A DNA stretch of 64,000 nt from Flavobacterium sp. Leaf82 (lineage in GTDB: Bacteria; Bacteroidota; Bacteroidia; Flavobacteriales; Flavobacteriaceae), in assembly GCF_001422725.1 (NCBI RefSeq), contig NZ_LMMA01000012.1, positions 304,967-368,966 of the forward strand. Direction: 5' to 3'. Shown in pieces: positions 50,180 through 58,687 of this stretch; position 1 is the first letter of the stretch, and each line of letters begins with the position of its first letter. The notes under the pieces are model-generated. The model was given only the letters and a program-made list of their open reading frames with translations, ran no database searches and was not told the DNA's origin. Made by a program: the position numbers and the translations under genes.

Positions 50180-51043
50180 TTATCTTGATTTAAAATATCC
50201 CAGTAATTTCGTTACGTAATTTTCATCAACTCTGGTATTTACAACACCTGCACCTGATTTACTGAAAATATCTTTGAAATAGCTAACTCTTTCCTGATAG
50301 TGTTTTTCGTAATTCATTCGAACTGTTTTTGAACCCGTATCGACCAATTGAATTTTTCCCGTTTCGGCATCAAGCATCGATACCATTCCTAAATTCGGGA
50401 TTTTTTCTTCGCGGATATCATAAACGCGAACGCCTGTAATATCGTGTTTTTTAGAAGCAATCTTTAAAGTTTGCTCATAATTCTCAGACATAAAATCAGA
50501 AATCACGAAAACAATCGCTTTCTTTTTCTGAGTTCCTGACAAAAATTTCAGAGCAGCTCCAACATCTGTTTTTTGACTTTTTGGTTCAAATTCGATCAAT
50601 TCGCGAATGATTCGCAATACATGCGAACGACCTTTTTTTGGCGGAATATACAATTCTACATTATCAGAAAATAATATTAAACCAATTTTGTCATTGTTTT
50701 GTGTAGCCGAAAAAGCCATCGTTGCTGCAATTTCAGTCACGATGTCTTTCTTGAATTGACTTTTTGAACCAAAACCCTCTGAACCCGAAATATCTACCAT
50801 TAAAACCATGGTCAATTCGCGTTCTTCTTCAAAAACTTTTACGTGGGCTTCGTTATAGCGTGCAGTTACATTCCAATCGATGTTACGAATGTCATCGCCA
50901 TATTGGTATTGACGTACTTCACTAAAAGTCATCCCTCGTCCTTTAAATGAAGAGTGATATTCTCCCGAAAAGATGTGATTGCTCAGTCTTTTGGTTTTGA
51001 TCTCTATTTTCCGTACTTTTTTTAAAAGCTCTTTTGTATCCAT
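50180..51043 (-). CDS. DUF58-domain protein of the bat/moxR operon
   Basis: A 287-residue cytoplasmic protein. The DUF58 signature FSEVRQYQYGDDIRNIDWNVTAR (about residues 41-63, in pieces) is diagnostic; a VWA-type fold follows with VMLMVDISGSEGFGSK-type MIDAS (DISGSEG). It is encoded directly after moxR, as in most bacteria with this system, and is thought to be a partner or client of MoxR. Confidence 0.92.
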   Translation of the reverse strand: MDTKELLKKVRKIEIKTKRLSNHIFSGEYHSSFKGRGMTFSEVRQYQYGDDIRNIDWNVTARYNEAHVKVFEEERELTMVLMVDISGSEGFGSKSQFKKDIVTEIAATMAFSATQNNDKIGLILFSDNVELYIPPKKGRSHVLRIIRELIEFEPKSQKTDVGAALKFLSGTQKKKAIVFVISDFMSENYEQTLKIASKKHDITGVRVYDIREEKIPNLGMVSMLDAETGKIQLVDTGSKTVRMNYEKHYQERVSYFKDIFSKSGAGVVNTRVDENYVTKLLGYFKSR

Positions 51044-51067
51044 TTTTTCGGATTGTAGATTGTAGAT

Positions 51068-51150
51068 TTTTAGATTTTAGATTCCGAGTTAATAAACACT
51101 TTTTTAGATTGCAGCTTTTAAATCTAAAATCTGCAATCTAAAATCTAAAA
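51068..51150. repeat. Spacer-closing 16-bp inverted repeat after moxR
   Basis: Perfect arms 51068-51083 and 51135-51150 made of TTTTAGATTTTAGATT and its complement, lying 24 bases from the DUF58-gene start and 4 bases from the moxR stop. GATTGTAGATT and GATTGCAG words are also repeated. Confidence 0.8.
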
Positions 51151-51154
51151 TTTT

Positions 51155-52159
51155 TTAAGGTACTTCAATCTCGTTTACGATTTTGTTGATAATGTCTACA
51201 GAAGTAATATTTTCGGCTTCAGCCTCATACGTTATTCCAACTCTGTGACGTAGAACATCATGTACAACTGCACGAACATCTTCTGGAATTACATATCCAC
51301 GACGTTTGATAAAAGCGTAACATTTTGCTGCATTAGCTAAATTGATACTTCCACGTGGTGATGCTCCAAAACTAATAAGAGGTTTTAAGTCTGCAAGTTT
51401 GTACTTCTCTGGATAACGAGTAGCAAATATGATATCTAAAATATATTTTTCGATTTTTTCGTCCATGTAAACTTCACGAACCGCTTCTTGCGCACGTAAA
51501 ATTTGCTCGACAGAAACTACGGCATTTACTTTTTCGTAAGTTCCTTTTAAGTTTTGACGAATTACAAAACGTTCTTCATCAATTTTTGGGTAGTCAATTA
51601 CAGTTTTTAACATAAAACGATCGACTTGCGCTTCCGGAAGTTGGTATGTTCCTTCTTGCTCCACCGGGTTTTGTGTTGCTAATACTAAAAACGGACGATC
51701 TAGTTTAAAAGTAGTGTCGCCAATTGTTACTTGTTTTTCCTGCATTGCTTCTAAAAGTGCAGACTGAACCTTTGCCGGAGCACGGTTAATCTCATCGGCA
51801 AGGACGAAATTAGCGAAGATTGGTCCTTTTTTGATAGAAAACTCGTTTGCTTTGATGTTATAAATCATCGTTCCAACGACATCGGCAGGTAATAAGTCGG
51901 GAGTAAACTGAATACGGCTGAACGAACCTTGTACTGCTTGCGACAAAGTATTTATCGCTAAAGTTTTGGCTAGTCCCGGAACACCTTCAAGCAAAATATG
52001 TCCTTGTCCAAGAAGGCCAATTAATAAACGCTCGACCATATGTTTCTGACCCACAATAACTTTGTTCATTTCCATTGTAAGAAGGTCTATAAAAGCACTT
52101 TCTCTTTCAATTTTTTCATTTATCGCTCTAATGTCTAAAGTCGTTGTATTTTCTTCCAT
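51155..52159 (-). CDS. moxR: MoxR-family AAA+ ATPase
   Basis: A 334-residue AAA+ chaperone-like ATPase. Walker A is GVPGLAKT (59-66); Walker B with ADEINRAPAKVQSALLEAMQE (near 135-150) and TQNPVEQEGTYQLPEAQVDRF are MoxR hallmarks; the C-terminal lid has SFGASPRGSINL. It heads the operon moxR - DUF58 - four-helix - BatD-like - batA - batB - batC - batD - batE. MoxR proteins are thought to remodel VWA partners using metal-site interactions. Confidence 0.96.
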   Translation of the reverse strand: MEENTTTLDIRAINEKIERESAFIDLLTMEMNKVIVGQKHMVERLLIGLLGQGHILLEGVPGLAKTLAINTLSQAVQGSFSRIQFTPDLLPADVVGTMIYNIKANEFSIKKGPIFANFVLADEINRAPAKVQSALLEAMQEKQVTIGDTTFKLDRPFLVLATQNPVEQEGTYQLPEAQVDRFMLKTVIDYPKIDEERFVIRQNLKGTYEKVNAVVSVEQILRAQEAVREVYMDEKIEKYILDIIFATRYPEKYKLADLKPLISFGASPRGSINLANAAKCYAFIKRRGYVIPEDVRAVVHDVLRHRVGITYEAEAENITSVDIINKIVNEIEVP

Positions 52160-52382
52160 ATAAATATTTTTAAAACCTTTTTAAAACAATGATTCTTATC
52201 CCTAACTTTTGAGAGTGCAAATTGAATATTTTTTGATAAGTAAGATGTTAAAGAATGGTTAAAACTTCGACCAATGACCTAATTTTAAGGACTAATTGTG
52301 AATCTATTTTTATATTTTTAAGAACTTTGATGATTATGTTTTAGAAAAGCATATTTATTACCAAAAATAACGCAATAAAACC

Positions 52383-53255
52383 ATGAGTAAAACAGCATTA
52401 TCGCCTATAATTTCGGGCACTATGAATTGGGGAGTCTGGGATAAAAACCTTACAACTAAAGAAATGGAAAACCTGATACAACTTTGTATCGAAAACAAAA
52501 TTACCACTTTTGATCACGCAGACATTTACGGATCCTATACCACAGAAGCTGATTTTGGAAAAGCATTTCAAAACAGTAAAATCTCACGCGAGAAATTACA
52601 ATTAATCACCAAATGCGGAATTCAGATGATTGCTGAAAGCCGACAAAACAAAATTAAACATTACGATTATTCTAAAGAATATATTATTTGGTCCCTGGAA
52701 GAATCATTAAAAAAATTGAAAACAGATTATGTTGATGTTTTTTTATTGCACAGACCAAGTCCGTTAATGCAAGCGGATGAAATTGCAGAAGCGGTGGAGA
52801 AATTAAAAACTGAAGGGAAAATTATTGATTTTGGACTTTCAAATTTTACCAGTTCTCAAACCGAATTAATTCGTCAGAAAACAGAAGTAAGCTATAATCA
52901 GGTACAATTTTCGGCAACGAACTATGAACCAATGGTTGACGGAAGTTTTGATTATATGCAAACACACGGAATTCGTCCGTTATCATGGAATCCGCTTGGA
53001 ACTGTTTTTAGAGAAGACACTAAAAAAACACGCCGTTTGAAAAAATTACTTTCTGATCTGGTTCAGAAATATGGTTTTGGCTCTGATACATTATTATTGT
53101 CCTGGATTTTAAAACATCCTTCAGCAGTTATTCCAATTGCGGGAACCGTAAATATTGCCAGAATTCAATCGTTGATGAAGGCTGTTGAATTAGAAATGGA
53201 TAAAGAAGACTGGTTTGCCATCTGGACAGAAAGTATGGGAGACGATGTTGCTTAA
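52383..53255 (+). CDS. Aldo/keto reductase
   Basis: A 290-residue NADPH-dependent TIM-barrel oxidoreductase of the YdhF-like group. The catalytic Asp-Tyr-Lys-His set appears in TFDHADIYGSY (Asp and Tyr), LITKCGI (Lys) and DVFLLHRP (His); GLSNF and the C-terminal HPSAVIPIAGT (coenzyme-binding) are present. Substrate unknown. It has its own start region, divergent from moxR with a 223-base gap. Confidence 0.93.
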   Translation: MSKTALSPIISGTMNWGVWDKNLTTKEMENLIQLCIENKITTFDHADIYGSYTTEADFGKAFQNSKISREKLQLITKCGIQMIAESRQNKIKHYDYSKEYIIWSLEESLKKLKTDYVDVFLLHRPSPLMQADEIAEAVEKLKTEGKIIDFGLSNFTSSQTELIRQKTEVSYNQVQFSATNYEPMVDGSFDYMQTHGIRPLSWNPLGTVFREDTKKTRRLKKLLSDLVQKYGFGSDTLLLSWILKHPSAVIPIAGTVNIARIQSLMKAVELEMDKEDWFAIWTESMGDDVA

Positions 53256-53326
53256 TTTTTAGTGTTCAGTTTAAAGTATTCAGTTACAAACAAAATTTTT
53301 ATAATTTGGTTTAACTAAAAATATTT

Positions 53327-53385
53327 GCCGCAGATTAAAATGATTGAGATAGATAAAAAATCATTAAAATCTTTTAATCTGTGGC
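53327..53385. repeat. Spacer repeat with GCCGC/GTGGC arms
   Basis: Arms 53327-53340 and 53372-53385 pair with one mismatch (GCCGCAGATTAAAA). The outer words match the spacer family at 21476 and 45822; AATCTGTGGCTA also recurs there. The right arm ends 18 bases before the next ATG. Confidence 0.65.
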
Positions 53386-53403
53386 TAAAAAATTAAAAAA
53401 AGA

Positions 53404-54156
53404 ATGAAAAAAACAGTTCTAATTACTGGTGCCACAAGCGGAATAGGAAAAGCTACCGCCCAGATCATGGCTAAAAATAACTATAAAATTATCCTTTGCG
53501 GAAGACGTACTGATCGTTTAGCGGAGCTTGAAAAAGAACTTTCGGCTTATACTGAAGTACATTCTTTATCATTTGATGTTCGCAATAAGAATGAAGTTCT
53601 TGAAAAAATAAATTCTCTTCCGGATGCATTTTCAGATATTGATGTTTTGATCAATAACGCAGGAAATGCACATGGTTTAGATCCAATTCAAACCGGAGAT
53701 TTAGACGACTGGGATGCTATGATTGATATTAATGTAAAAGGACTTTTGTATGTTTCGAAAGCAGTAATTCCGAAAATGACAGCTAAAAATTCCGGACATA
53801 TTATTAATATTGGATCAACAGCTGCCAAAGAAGTTTACCCAAACGGAAATGTATATTGCGGAACAAAGCACGCAGTTGATGCTATTACAGCAGGAATGCG
53901 AATTGACCTGAATCCGTTTAGCATTCGAGTTGGAGCAATTCATCCCGGAATGGTAGCAACTGAGTTTAGCGAAGTTCGTTTTAAAGGCGATACCGAAAGA
54001 GCTTCTAATGTTTACAAAGGTTTTGATCCGTTGCAGGCAGAAGATATTGCTGATATTATTCATTTTGTGGTTTCAAGACCGTATCATGTAAACATTGCCG
54101 ATTTAGTGGTGATGAGTACGGCTCAGGCATCATCTACGATAGTCAAAAGAGACTAG
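53404..54156 (+). CDS. Short-chain dehydrogenase/reductase
   Basis: A 250-residue classical SDR, close in layout to YdfG-type 3-hydroxy acid dehydrogenases. The cofactor motif is TGATSGIGKA (7-16), the structural NNAGNAHG near 85-92 and the catalytic Ser-Tyr-Lys set in NIGSTAAKEVYPNGNVYCGTKHA. The substrate is unknown; serine or 3-hydroxy acids fit. It is co-directional with the aldo/keto reductase 150 bases upstream. Confidence 0.93.
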   Translation: MKKTVLITGATSGIGKATAQIMAKNNYKIILCGRRTDRLAELEKELSAYTEVHSLSFDVRNKNEVLEKINSLPDAFSDIDVLINNAGNAHGLDPIQTGDLDDWDAMIDINVKGLLYVSKAVIPKMTAKNSGHIINIGSTAAKEVYPNGNVYCGTKHAVDAITAGMRIDLNPFSIRVGAIHPGMVATEFSEVRFKGDTERASNVYKGFDPLQAEDIADIIHFVVSRPYHVNIADLVVMSTAQASSTIVKRD

Positions 54157-54176
54157 CTTAGATTTTTAGACTAACT

Positions 54177-54284
54177 TAGACTTCTTAGATTTGAAGTTTA
54201 TGTAATCCAATTAATCTAAGAAGTTAAAGATTCAAAAGTTCGATAGTCGAAGAAGTCTAAAATTCTAACAATCTAAGAAGTCTA
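54177..54284. repeat. Spacer-closing 15-bp inverted repeat after the SDR
   Basis: Perfect arms 54177-54191 and 54270-54284 built from TCTAAGAAGTCTA words that are also repeated between them. The left arm starts 21 bases after the SDR stop and the right arm ends 7 bases before the next ATG. Confidence 0.8.
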
Positions 54285-54290
54285 AAAAAA

Positions 54291-55442
54291 ATGATTAACA
54301 AACGTCTTTTGATAAAAAATCTACTAGCTCATAACGATGAGAGCAGTTTTTATGATAAAAAAAGGCAATTGAATTTGCATTCCAGAGAAGGAAAAGGAAA
54401 GTTTCTAAAACATATTTGCGCCTTATCAAATTCAAACCCAACCAATAATTCTTATATCGTGGTTGGAGTTGAAGATCAGGATAACGAAATTGTTGGAGAT
54501 GATTTTTTTGACGATAGCCGAATTCAGAATCTTGTGAATGCTTTTCTGGAAAATCCTCCTAAGATTCAGTATGAGAATGTACCTTTTCCCAATCTTCCAA
54601 AGGATAAAGTGATTGGTTTAGTTACGATAAAACCCAAAAGCAAAATCTCGTATTTTAAAAAAGGAATTCATACTATAGTTGCAAATAGTGTTTTTATTAG
54701 GCGAGGCAGTAATTCGGTTCCGGTTGAAGGTGAAATCGAAAAAAATTACCAGAACACTGAAACCGTTATTGGAATCGAAAATAGTTCCCGAAATAGTATT
54801 CAATACACACTTGACGGAGTAATTGATTTTATGAATTTCAGGCACAAAGACATGTCGCCTAAATATCATGTTTTTAAAGAATTGTTTGTGATTTGCTGGG
54901 CTGGAGTTCCACATAAATCCCGCGATAAAACTTTTTTATCCCGCGTTGATATAGAACTTATAAACGAACAAATTAAACTTTTTTATTCGGCTCAGGATGT
55001 GGTTACGATTGTTTTTGATGACGATAGTTTTACCATAACCGAATATGTTCCGCTAGGATTAAATGATAAAACGAGTTATTATCCTCTGGAAAAACAAACG
55101 ATTAATTTTTTTGATAATGGTTATTACAAAATTGATCGTGAAATGCTTTTTCAACCTCCTGAATTCAATCGCAAAATGCTATATCATATTTATAATGCAA
55201 ATATGGCATTACTTCAAAAATTGCAAAAAGGAATTGCTTTATCAGATCGCGAATTAAAAGATCTTGAAAGCCTTCCTTCGACTTTCATGATTTGCTATCT
55301 GAATGGTTTTGATGACGCCAAACAAAAACTTATCGATGCAAAATTGCTTTTAAAACCTTTTGGCAATATCTATTTATCGTTTAAAGAATCGTTGCGAATC
55401 TTACGTAAAATGAAGTACGATTTTCAGGAAGGTTTGAAGTAA
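54291..55442 (+). CDS. AlbA_2 (Schlafen-type) domain protein
   Basis: A 383-residue protein with an N-terminal AlbA_2 domain (about 10-140): FLKHICALSNS, SYIVVGVEDQDNEIVGDD and KGIHTIVANSVFIRRGSNSVPV are the usual positions for this putative nucleic-acid-binding domain. The C-terminal 240 residues have no domain I recognise; they include two helical stretches and LKDLESLPSTFMICYLNGFDDA. Proteins of this type are often transcriptional regulators or linked to defence. No partner genes suggest a defence island here. Confidence 0.78.
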   Translation: MINKRLLIKNLLAHNDESSFYDKKRQLNLHSREGKGKFLKHICALSNSNPTNNSYIVVGVEDQDNEIVGDDFFDDSRIQNLVNAFLENPPKIQYENVPFPNLPKDKVIGLVTIKPKSKISYFKKGIHTIVANSVFIRRGSNSVPVEGEIEKNYQNTETVIGIENSSRNSIQYTLDGVIDFMNFRHKDMSPKYHVFKELFVICWAGVPHKSRDKTFLSRVDIELINEQIKLFYSAQDVVTIVFDDDSFTITEYVPLGLNDKTSYYPLEKQTINFFDNGYYKIDREMLFQPPEFNRKMLYHIYNANMALLQKLQKGIALSDRELKDLESLPSTFMICYLNGFDDAKQKLIDAKLLLKPFGNIYLSFKESLRILRKMKYDFQEGLK

Positions 55443-55482
55443 GGAACAAAGGAGCAGAGGTTCAAAGCGACAAAGGTTTTCT

Positions 55483-55507
55483 GTAGAGGCGCACAGCAGT
55501 GCATCTA
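55483..55507. repeat. Dispersed hairpin, relative of 42010-42034
   Basis: A single 25-base unit differing at two positions from the arm at 42010-42034, with the CACAGCAGTG core. Here only one arm is present, between convergent genes. Confidence 0.65.
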
Positions 55508-55520
55508 ACTCATGACATAA

Positions 55521-56264
55521 CTATTTATATTTCAAATACTGACTGACTTTTGCATACGGAAACAAAATCTCTTTTGGACCATCAGCATACGAAGCTGCTT
55601 CATAAGAGTTGTAATATAAAAGCAAACCCTCATTGGTATAAAAGATATTCTGTGGTAACTGGAATTTGTCGTTTTCGAACATTAAACCTGTTGCATTAAT
55701 ATTTGATTTTGTTGGAACCTTATATTTCTTCCTGAATTCTTTTTCGGCGAAAGCCTTAAACTCTTTTTCGTTTATGAATATTTCATCGGTAAAAATGGTT
55801 TTTCCGGTTTTGGTATGAAATAATAGAGATCGAAAACCCTGATAACCATGAGCTCCGCCAGTAAAAGTATAATGATCGATTTTGATATTAATAATCTGAT
55901 CTGATTCAAACTCAACGTTTCCTTTTATTTTTCCTTCCCAGCCAAAAGTTTCAGTTGGAAATTTTTTATGCATTTCTTCATACGAGGTAATAAAAGATGC
56001 TGCTAAAGTTTTATAATCATTCGCTTTTGATGGATCTTCTTCAAAATAAACAATGTCTTTTATAACCGCAAAAACTTTTTTATTAATGCTGTCTGCTACA
56101 ATAGGAATATTTTTTGCTATAGGAATGTCAATCGTAATTTTAGGACAATCTTTTTTGCAAGGAATAGTAGATTCTTTTTCAAATGTCTCATTTTCAAATG
56201 AAAGCTCTTTGTTGCAACTAGTGAGTGCAAAAACCAAAAAGACTAAAAAAGTGTAATGTTTCAT
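55521..56264 (-). CDS. DUF4163/DUF3298 lipoprotein
   Basis: A 247-residue exported lipoprotein (ALTSCN, Cys17). The first part (DUF4163-like, about 35-125) and the second part (DUF3298, about 140-245; YTFTGGAHGYQGFRSLLF near 131-148, GLLLYYNSYEAASYADGP near 217-234) match the layout of RsiV-like proteins, which in Bacillus bind lysozyme. No sigma factor is adjacent, so an anti-sigma role is not supported. Probably a surface lipoprotein of unknown role. Confidence 0.83.
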   Translation of the reverse strand: MKHYTFLVFLVFALTSCNKELSFENETFEKESTIPCKKDCPKITIDIPIAKNIPIVADSINKKVFAVIKDIVYFEEDPSKANDYKTLAASFITSYEEMHKKFPTETFGWEGKIKGNVEFESDQIINIKIDHYTFTGGAHGYQGFRSLLFHTKTGKTIFTDEIFINEKEFKAFAEKEFRKKYKVPTKSNINATGLMFENDKFQLPQNIFYTNEGLLLYYNSYEAASYADGPKEILFPYAKVSQYLKYK

Positions 56265-56369
56265 GTCAAAAAGTGTTAATTATATACAAAGGTAAGAAGT
56301 TGTATCAGGATTAAAATAAATTAAACGGTAAATTTGTAGCACGTTTAAGCAATTAAAATTTGTAACTAT

Positions 56370-57512
56370 ATGAAATTCAATACAAAAGTAATACATGGCG
56401 GTCAGCATCATGATCCAAGTACAGGAGCAGTTATGCCTCCGGTGTATCAAACTTCAACTTTTATACAAACAAGCCCTGGGAAACCATTGGGTGATTATGA
56501 GTATAGCAGAGCGTCTAACCCAACACGTACCGCTTTAGAGAATGCTTTGGCAAGTATTGAAAATGGTACTCGCGGTTTGGCATTTTCATCTGGTTTAGCT
56601 GCTACTGATTGTATTTTAAGATCGTTTAAGGCTGGTGATGAAATTATTGCAATGGATGATTTATACGGTGGAACATATAGAATGTTCTCTCGAATTTATA
56701 AAGATTCAGGAATTAAATTTCATTTTGTTGATATGACAGATATTGAAAAATTGAAATCATTAATCAATGAAAACACAAAACTGATTTGGGTTGAAACACC
56801 AACAAATCCGTTAATGAAATTGGCTGATATCGAAGAAATAGCAAAAATTACCAAAGTACATAAAATTTTATTTGCTGTAGATAATACTTTTGCAACACCA
56901 TATTTACAAAAACCTCTTGATTTAGGAGCTGATATTGTAATGCATTCTGCGACAAAATATTTAGGAGGACATTCTGATGTTATTGCCGGAGCTTTGATTG
57001 TAAAAGATGAGGCTTTAGGAGAACAATTGCATTTTCAGCAATTTGCAACTGGTGCAACACTTGGACCAATGGATAGTTTTTTGGTTTTAAGAGGAATTAA
57101 AACACTTTCATTAAGAGTACAAAGACATTGTGAAAATGGAGAAAAAGTGGTTGAATTTTTAAGCAATCACCCAAAAATAAATACAGTTTATTATCCGGGC
57201 TTAAAAAGTCATCCGTTTCATGAAATTGCCAAAAAACAAATGAAAGCTTTTGGCGGAATGGTTTCGTTTACTTTTAAATCAGGTAAAAAAGAAGATTCTA
57301 TTGCATTTTTAGAGAAACTAAAAGTTTTTACTCTTGCAGAATCTTTAGGAGGAGTTGAATCATTGGCGAATCATCCGGCTTTAATGACACACGCTTCTAT
57401 TCCGGCAGATAAAAGAGCAGAAGTTGGTATTACTGATGATCTGGTTCGATTGAGTGTTGGTATTGAAGACGCCGAAGATTTAATTGCAGATATAGAACAA
57501 GCTTTAGCTTAA
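56370..57512 (+). CDS. Cystathionine gamma-synthase/lyase family PLP enzyme
   Basis: A 380-residue cytoplasmic PLP enzyme of transsulfuration. It has YEYSRASNPTRTALE (near 43-57), GLAFSSGLAATDC, the internal-aldimine lysine in HSATKYLGGHSDVIAG (near 190-205) and SLGGVESLANHPALMTHASIPAD near the C-terminus. The sequence cannot cleanly separate synthase (MetB) from lyase (CTH/MetC) or homocysteine-forming forms; family proximity favours cystathionine gamma-synthase or -lyase. It is followed by a strong terminator. Confidence 0.92.
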   Translation: MKFNTKVIHGGQHHDPSTGAVMPPVYQTSTFIQTSPGKPLGDYEYSRASNPTRTALENALASIENGTRGLAFSSGLAATDCILRSFKAGDEIIAMDDLYGGTYRMFSRIYKDSGIKFHFVDMTDIEKLKSLINENTKLIWVETPTNPLMKLADIEEIAKITKVHKILFAVDNTFATPYLQKPLDLGADIVMHSATKYLGGHSDVIAGALIVKDEALGEQLHFQQFATGATLGPMDSFLVLRGIKTLSLRVQRHCENGEKVVEFLSNHPKINTVYYPGLKSHPFHEIAKKQMKAFGGMVSFTFKSGKKEDSIAFLEKLKVFTLAESLGGVESLANHPALMTHASIPADKRAEVGITDDLVRLSVGIEDAEDLIADIEQALA

Positions 57513-57520
57513 AAATAGAA

Positions 57521-57552
57521 AAACCCTAACTCGAGAGAATTAGGGTTTTTTA
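57521..57552. terminator. Bidirectional terminator
   Basis: The stem AAACCCTAA/TTAGGGTTT (57521-57529 with 57540-57548) is followed by a T run. It sits between convergent genes ending at 57512 and 57570. Confidence 0.87.
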
Positions 57553-57569
57553 TTTAACGTTTTATTTAC

Positions 57570-58364
57570 TTAAAATTCTAAGTAATAAATATATCCTACA
57601 TTAAACCAAACTTGTGAATCGTTTGACTTGTTTTCTTTATAAACATCTTTATTTGGATTTAAACCATCAACCCAATCAGAATTATATCCCTGATAACGGG
57701 CTTCGAACATTAAATCACTCATAGTAGTCATTTTATAATGTACTCCAACACCAACTGTTCCTGATAAAACGATACCGCTTTCGCTCGAAAAACCAAATTG
57801 GCGACCATCAGAAGGAACTAAATATTTTGGGTATGTTGTTAAAGGAAGTCCTAATTGACCTAATCGTGACTCAACTTTAGTTTTGTAATAACTAACCTGG
57901 AATCCTATGCTTATATAAGGACTAAAGCTACCTATTGTATTTTCGAAATCATGAATTTTCATAAAAGGAGAAAATTCTAACTGACCTCCAAGATTTACCA
58001 AAGTCGAAGTTCCGTGCATACCTCTAAGGTGTTGTACAAGATTTTTTCTTTTCTCTGATTCAACCCATTCTCCAAAATGTTCTAATTTGGTCTGGTTAAA
58101 AGATAATTCAGATCTAACTTTGAAATGTTCTGTAAAAAAACTTTCTCTGTTGTTATTAGCGGAGAAGTTTATGAAGTGAACAATTCCGACTCCAAATCCG
58201 TTGTTTCCGACATTTGTGTCAAAATTATTTCTTTCACCGTAATCAGATTGAAAAGTGGAAGGACCGAATATTATTCCTACTTCTTGAGCAAGATCAGATT
58301 GTGCAGTCGCTATTGTGGTAATGCCAAAATAGGCAAATAACGTAAGGATTATAGGTTTGAGCAT
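57570..58364 (-). CDS. Outer-membrane-like beta-barrel protein (THC0290_0291 type)
   Basis: A 264-residue exported protein with a signal peptide (about 1-21, ATAQ) and alternating beta strands throughout, ending YIYYLEF, an aromatic terminal residue typical of outer-membrane barrels. QEVGIIFGPSTFQSDYGERNNF is a marker of this Flavobacteria-specific family (also resembling DUF6089). A small 8-strand barrel is likely. No function is known. Confidence 0.8.
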   Translation of the reverse strand: MLKPIILTLFAYFGITTIATAQSDLAQEVGIIFGPSTFQSDYGERNNFDTNVGNNGFGVGIVHFINFSANNNRESFFTEHFKVRSELSFNQTKLEHFGEWVESEKRKNLVQHLRGMHGTSTLVNLGGQLEFSPFMKIHDFENTIGSFSPYISIGFQVSYYKTKVESRLGQLGLPLTTYPKYLVPSDGRQFGFSSESGIVLSGTVGVGVHYKMTTMSDLMFEARYQGYNSDWVDGLNPNKDVYKENKSNDSQVWFNVGYIYYLEF

Positions 58365-58590
58365 GTTTTTGGGCTTACAAATCTTGGCAAATATATAAAA
58401 AACCTTGTCGAATCAAAATATAAAATACGTGTATTAAAAAATTAGTAACAAAAGACTTAATTTCTTGACTTTAAGTAAGGTGATTTGATGTAAAGGCAGA
58501 ACTGTAAAATCGTATTTTTAGGATTGTTTAAAAATTACACAATTCTGTTTGAAAAACAAAAAAAAATAACAAACCATGATAGTTTTGTTT

Positions 58591-58598
58591 TAACTTTG
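58591..58598 (+). promoter_or_regulatory. -7 box of gdhA
   Basis: TAACTTTG matches TAnnTTTG and would give a leader of about 84 bases. No TTG is found at the normal spacing, so activation by a regulator is possible. Confidence 0.45.
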
Positions 58599-58609
58599 CG
58601 TGTTATTAC

Positions 58610-58621
58610 GAAAACGTTTTC
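58610..58621. promoter_or_regulatory. GAAAACGTTTTC palindrome at the gdhA start site
   Basis: A perfect 12-bp dyad 11 bases after the -7 box, near the expected transcription start. Its centre AACGTT resembles LacI-family operator centres. The regulator is unknown. Confidence 0.4.
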
Positions 58622-58687
58622 TTAAAACGTATTTTCTTGTTTAAATGATTAAAGTTTATAAACTATTATTGAATAATTTATTTAAAA

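Larger units (their letters stand above)
58365..58687. other. gdhA upstream region
   Basis: A 323-base AT-rich gap between divergent genes. It holds a -7 box and a 12-bp palindrome described separately. No RNA gene or ORF is recognised. Confidence 0.4.

Noticed and set aside
54291..55442. Part of a defence island (AlbA/Schlafen-type protein)
   Set aside because: Neighbours are metabolic genes, with no nuclease, toxin or effector; base composition is ordinary.
55521..56264. Anti-sigma factor RsiV
   Set aside because: Domain layout is similar, but no sigma factor is adjacent and it is a lipoprotein rather than a transmembrane protein.
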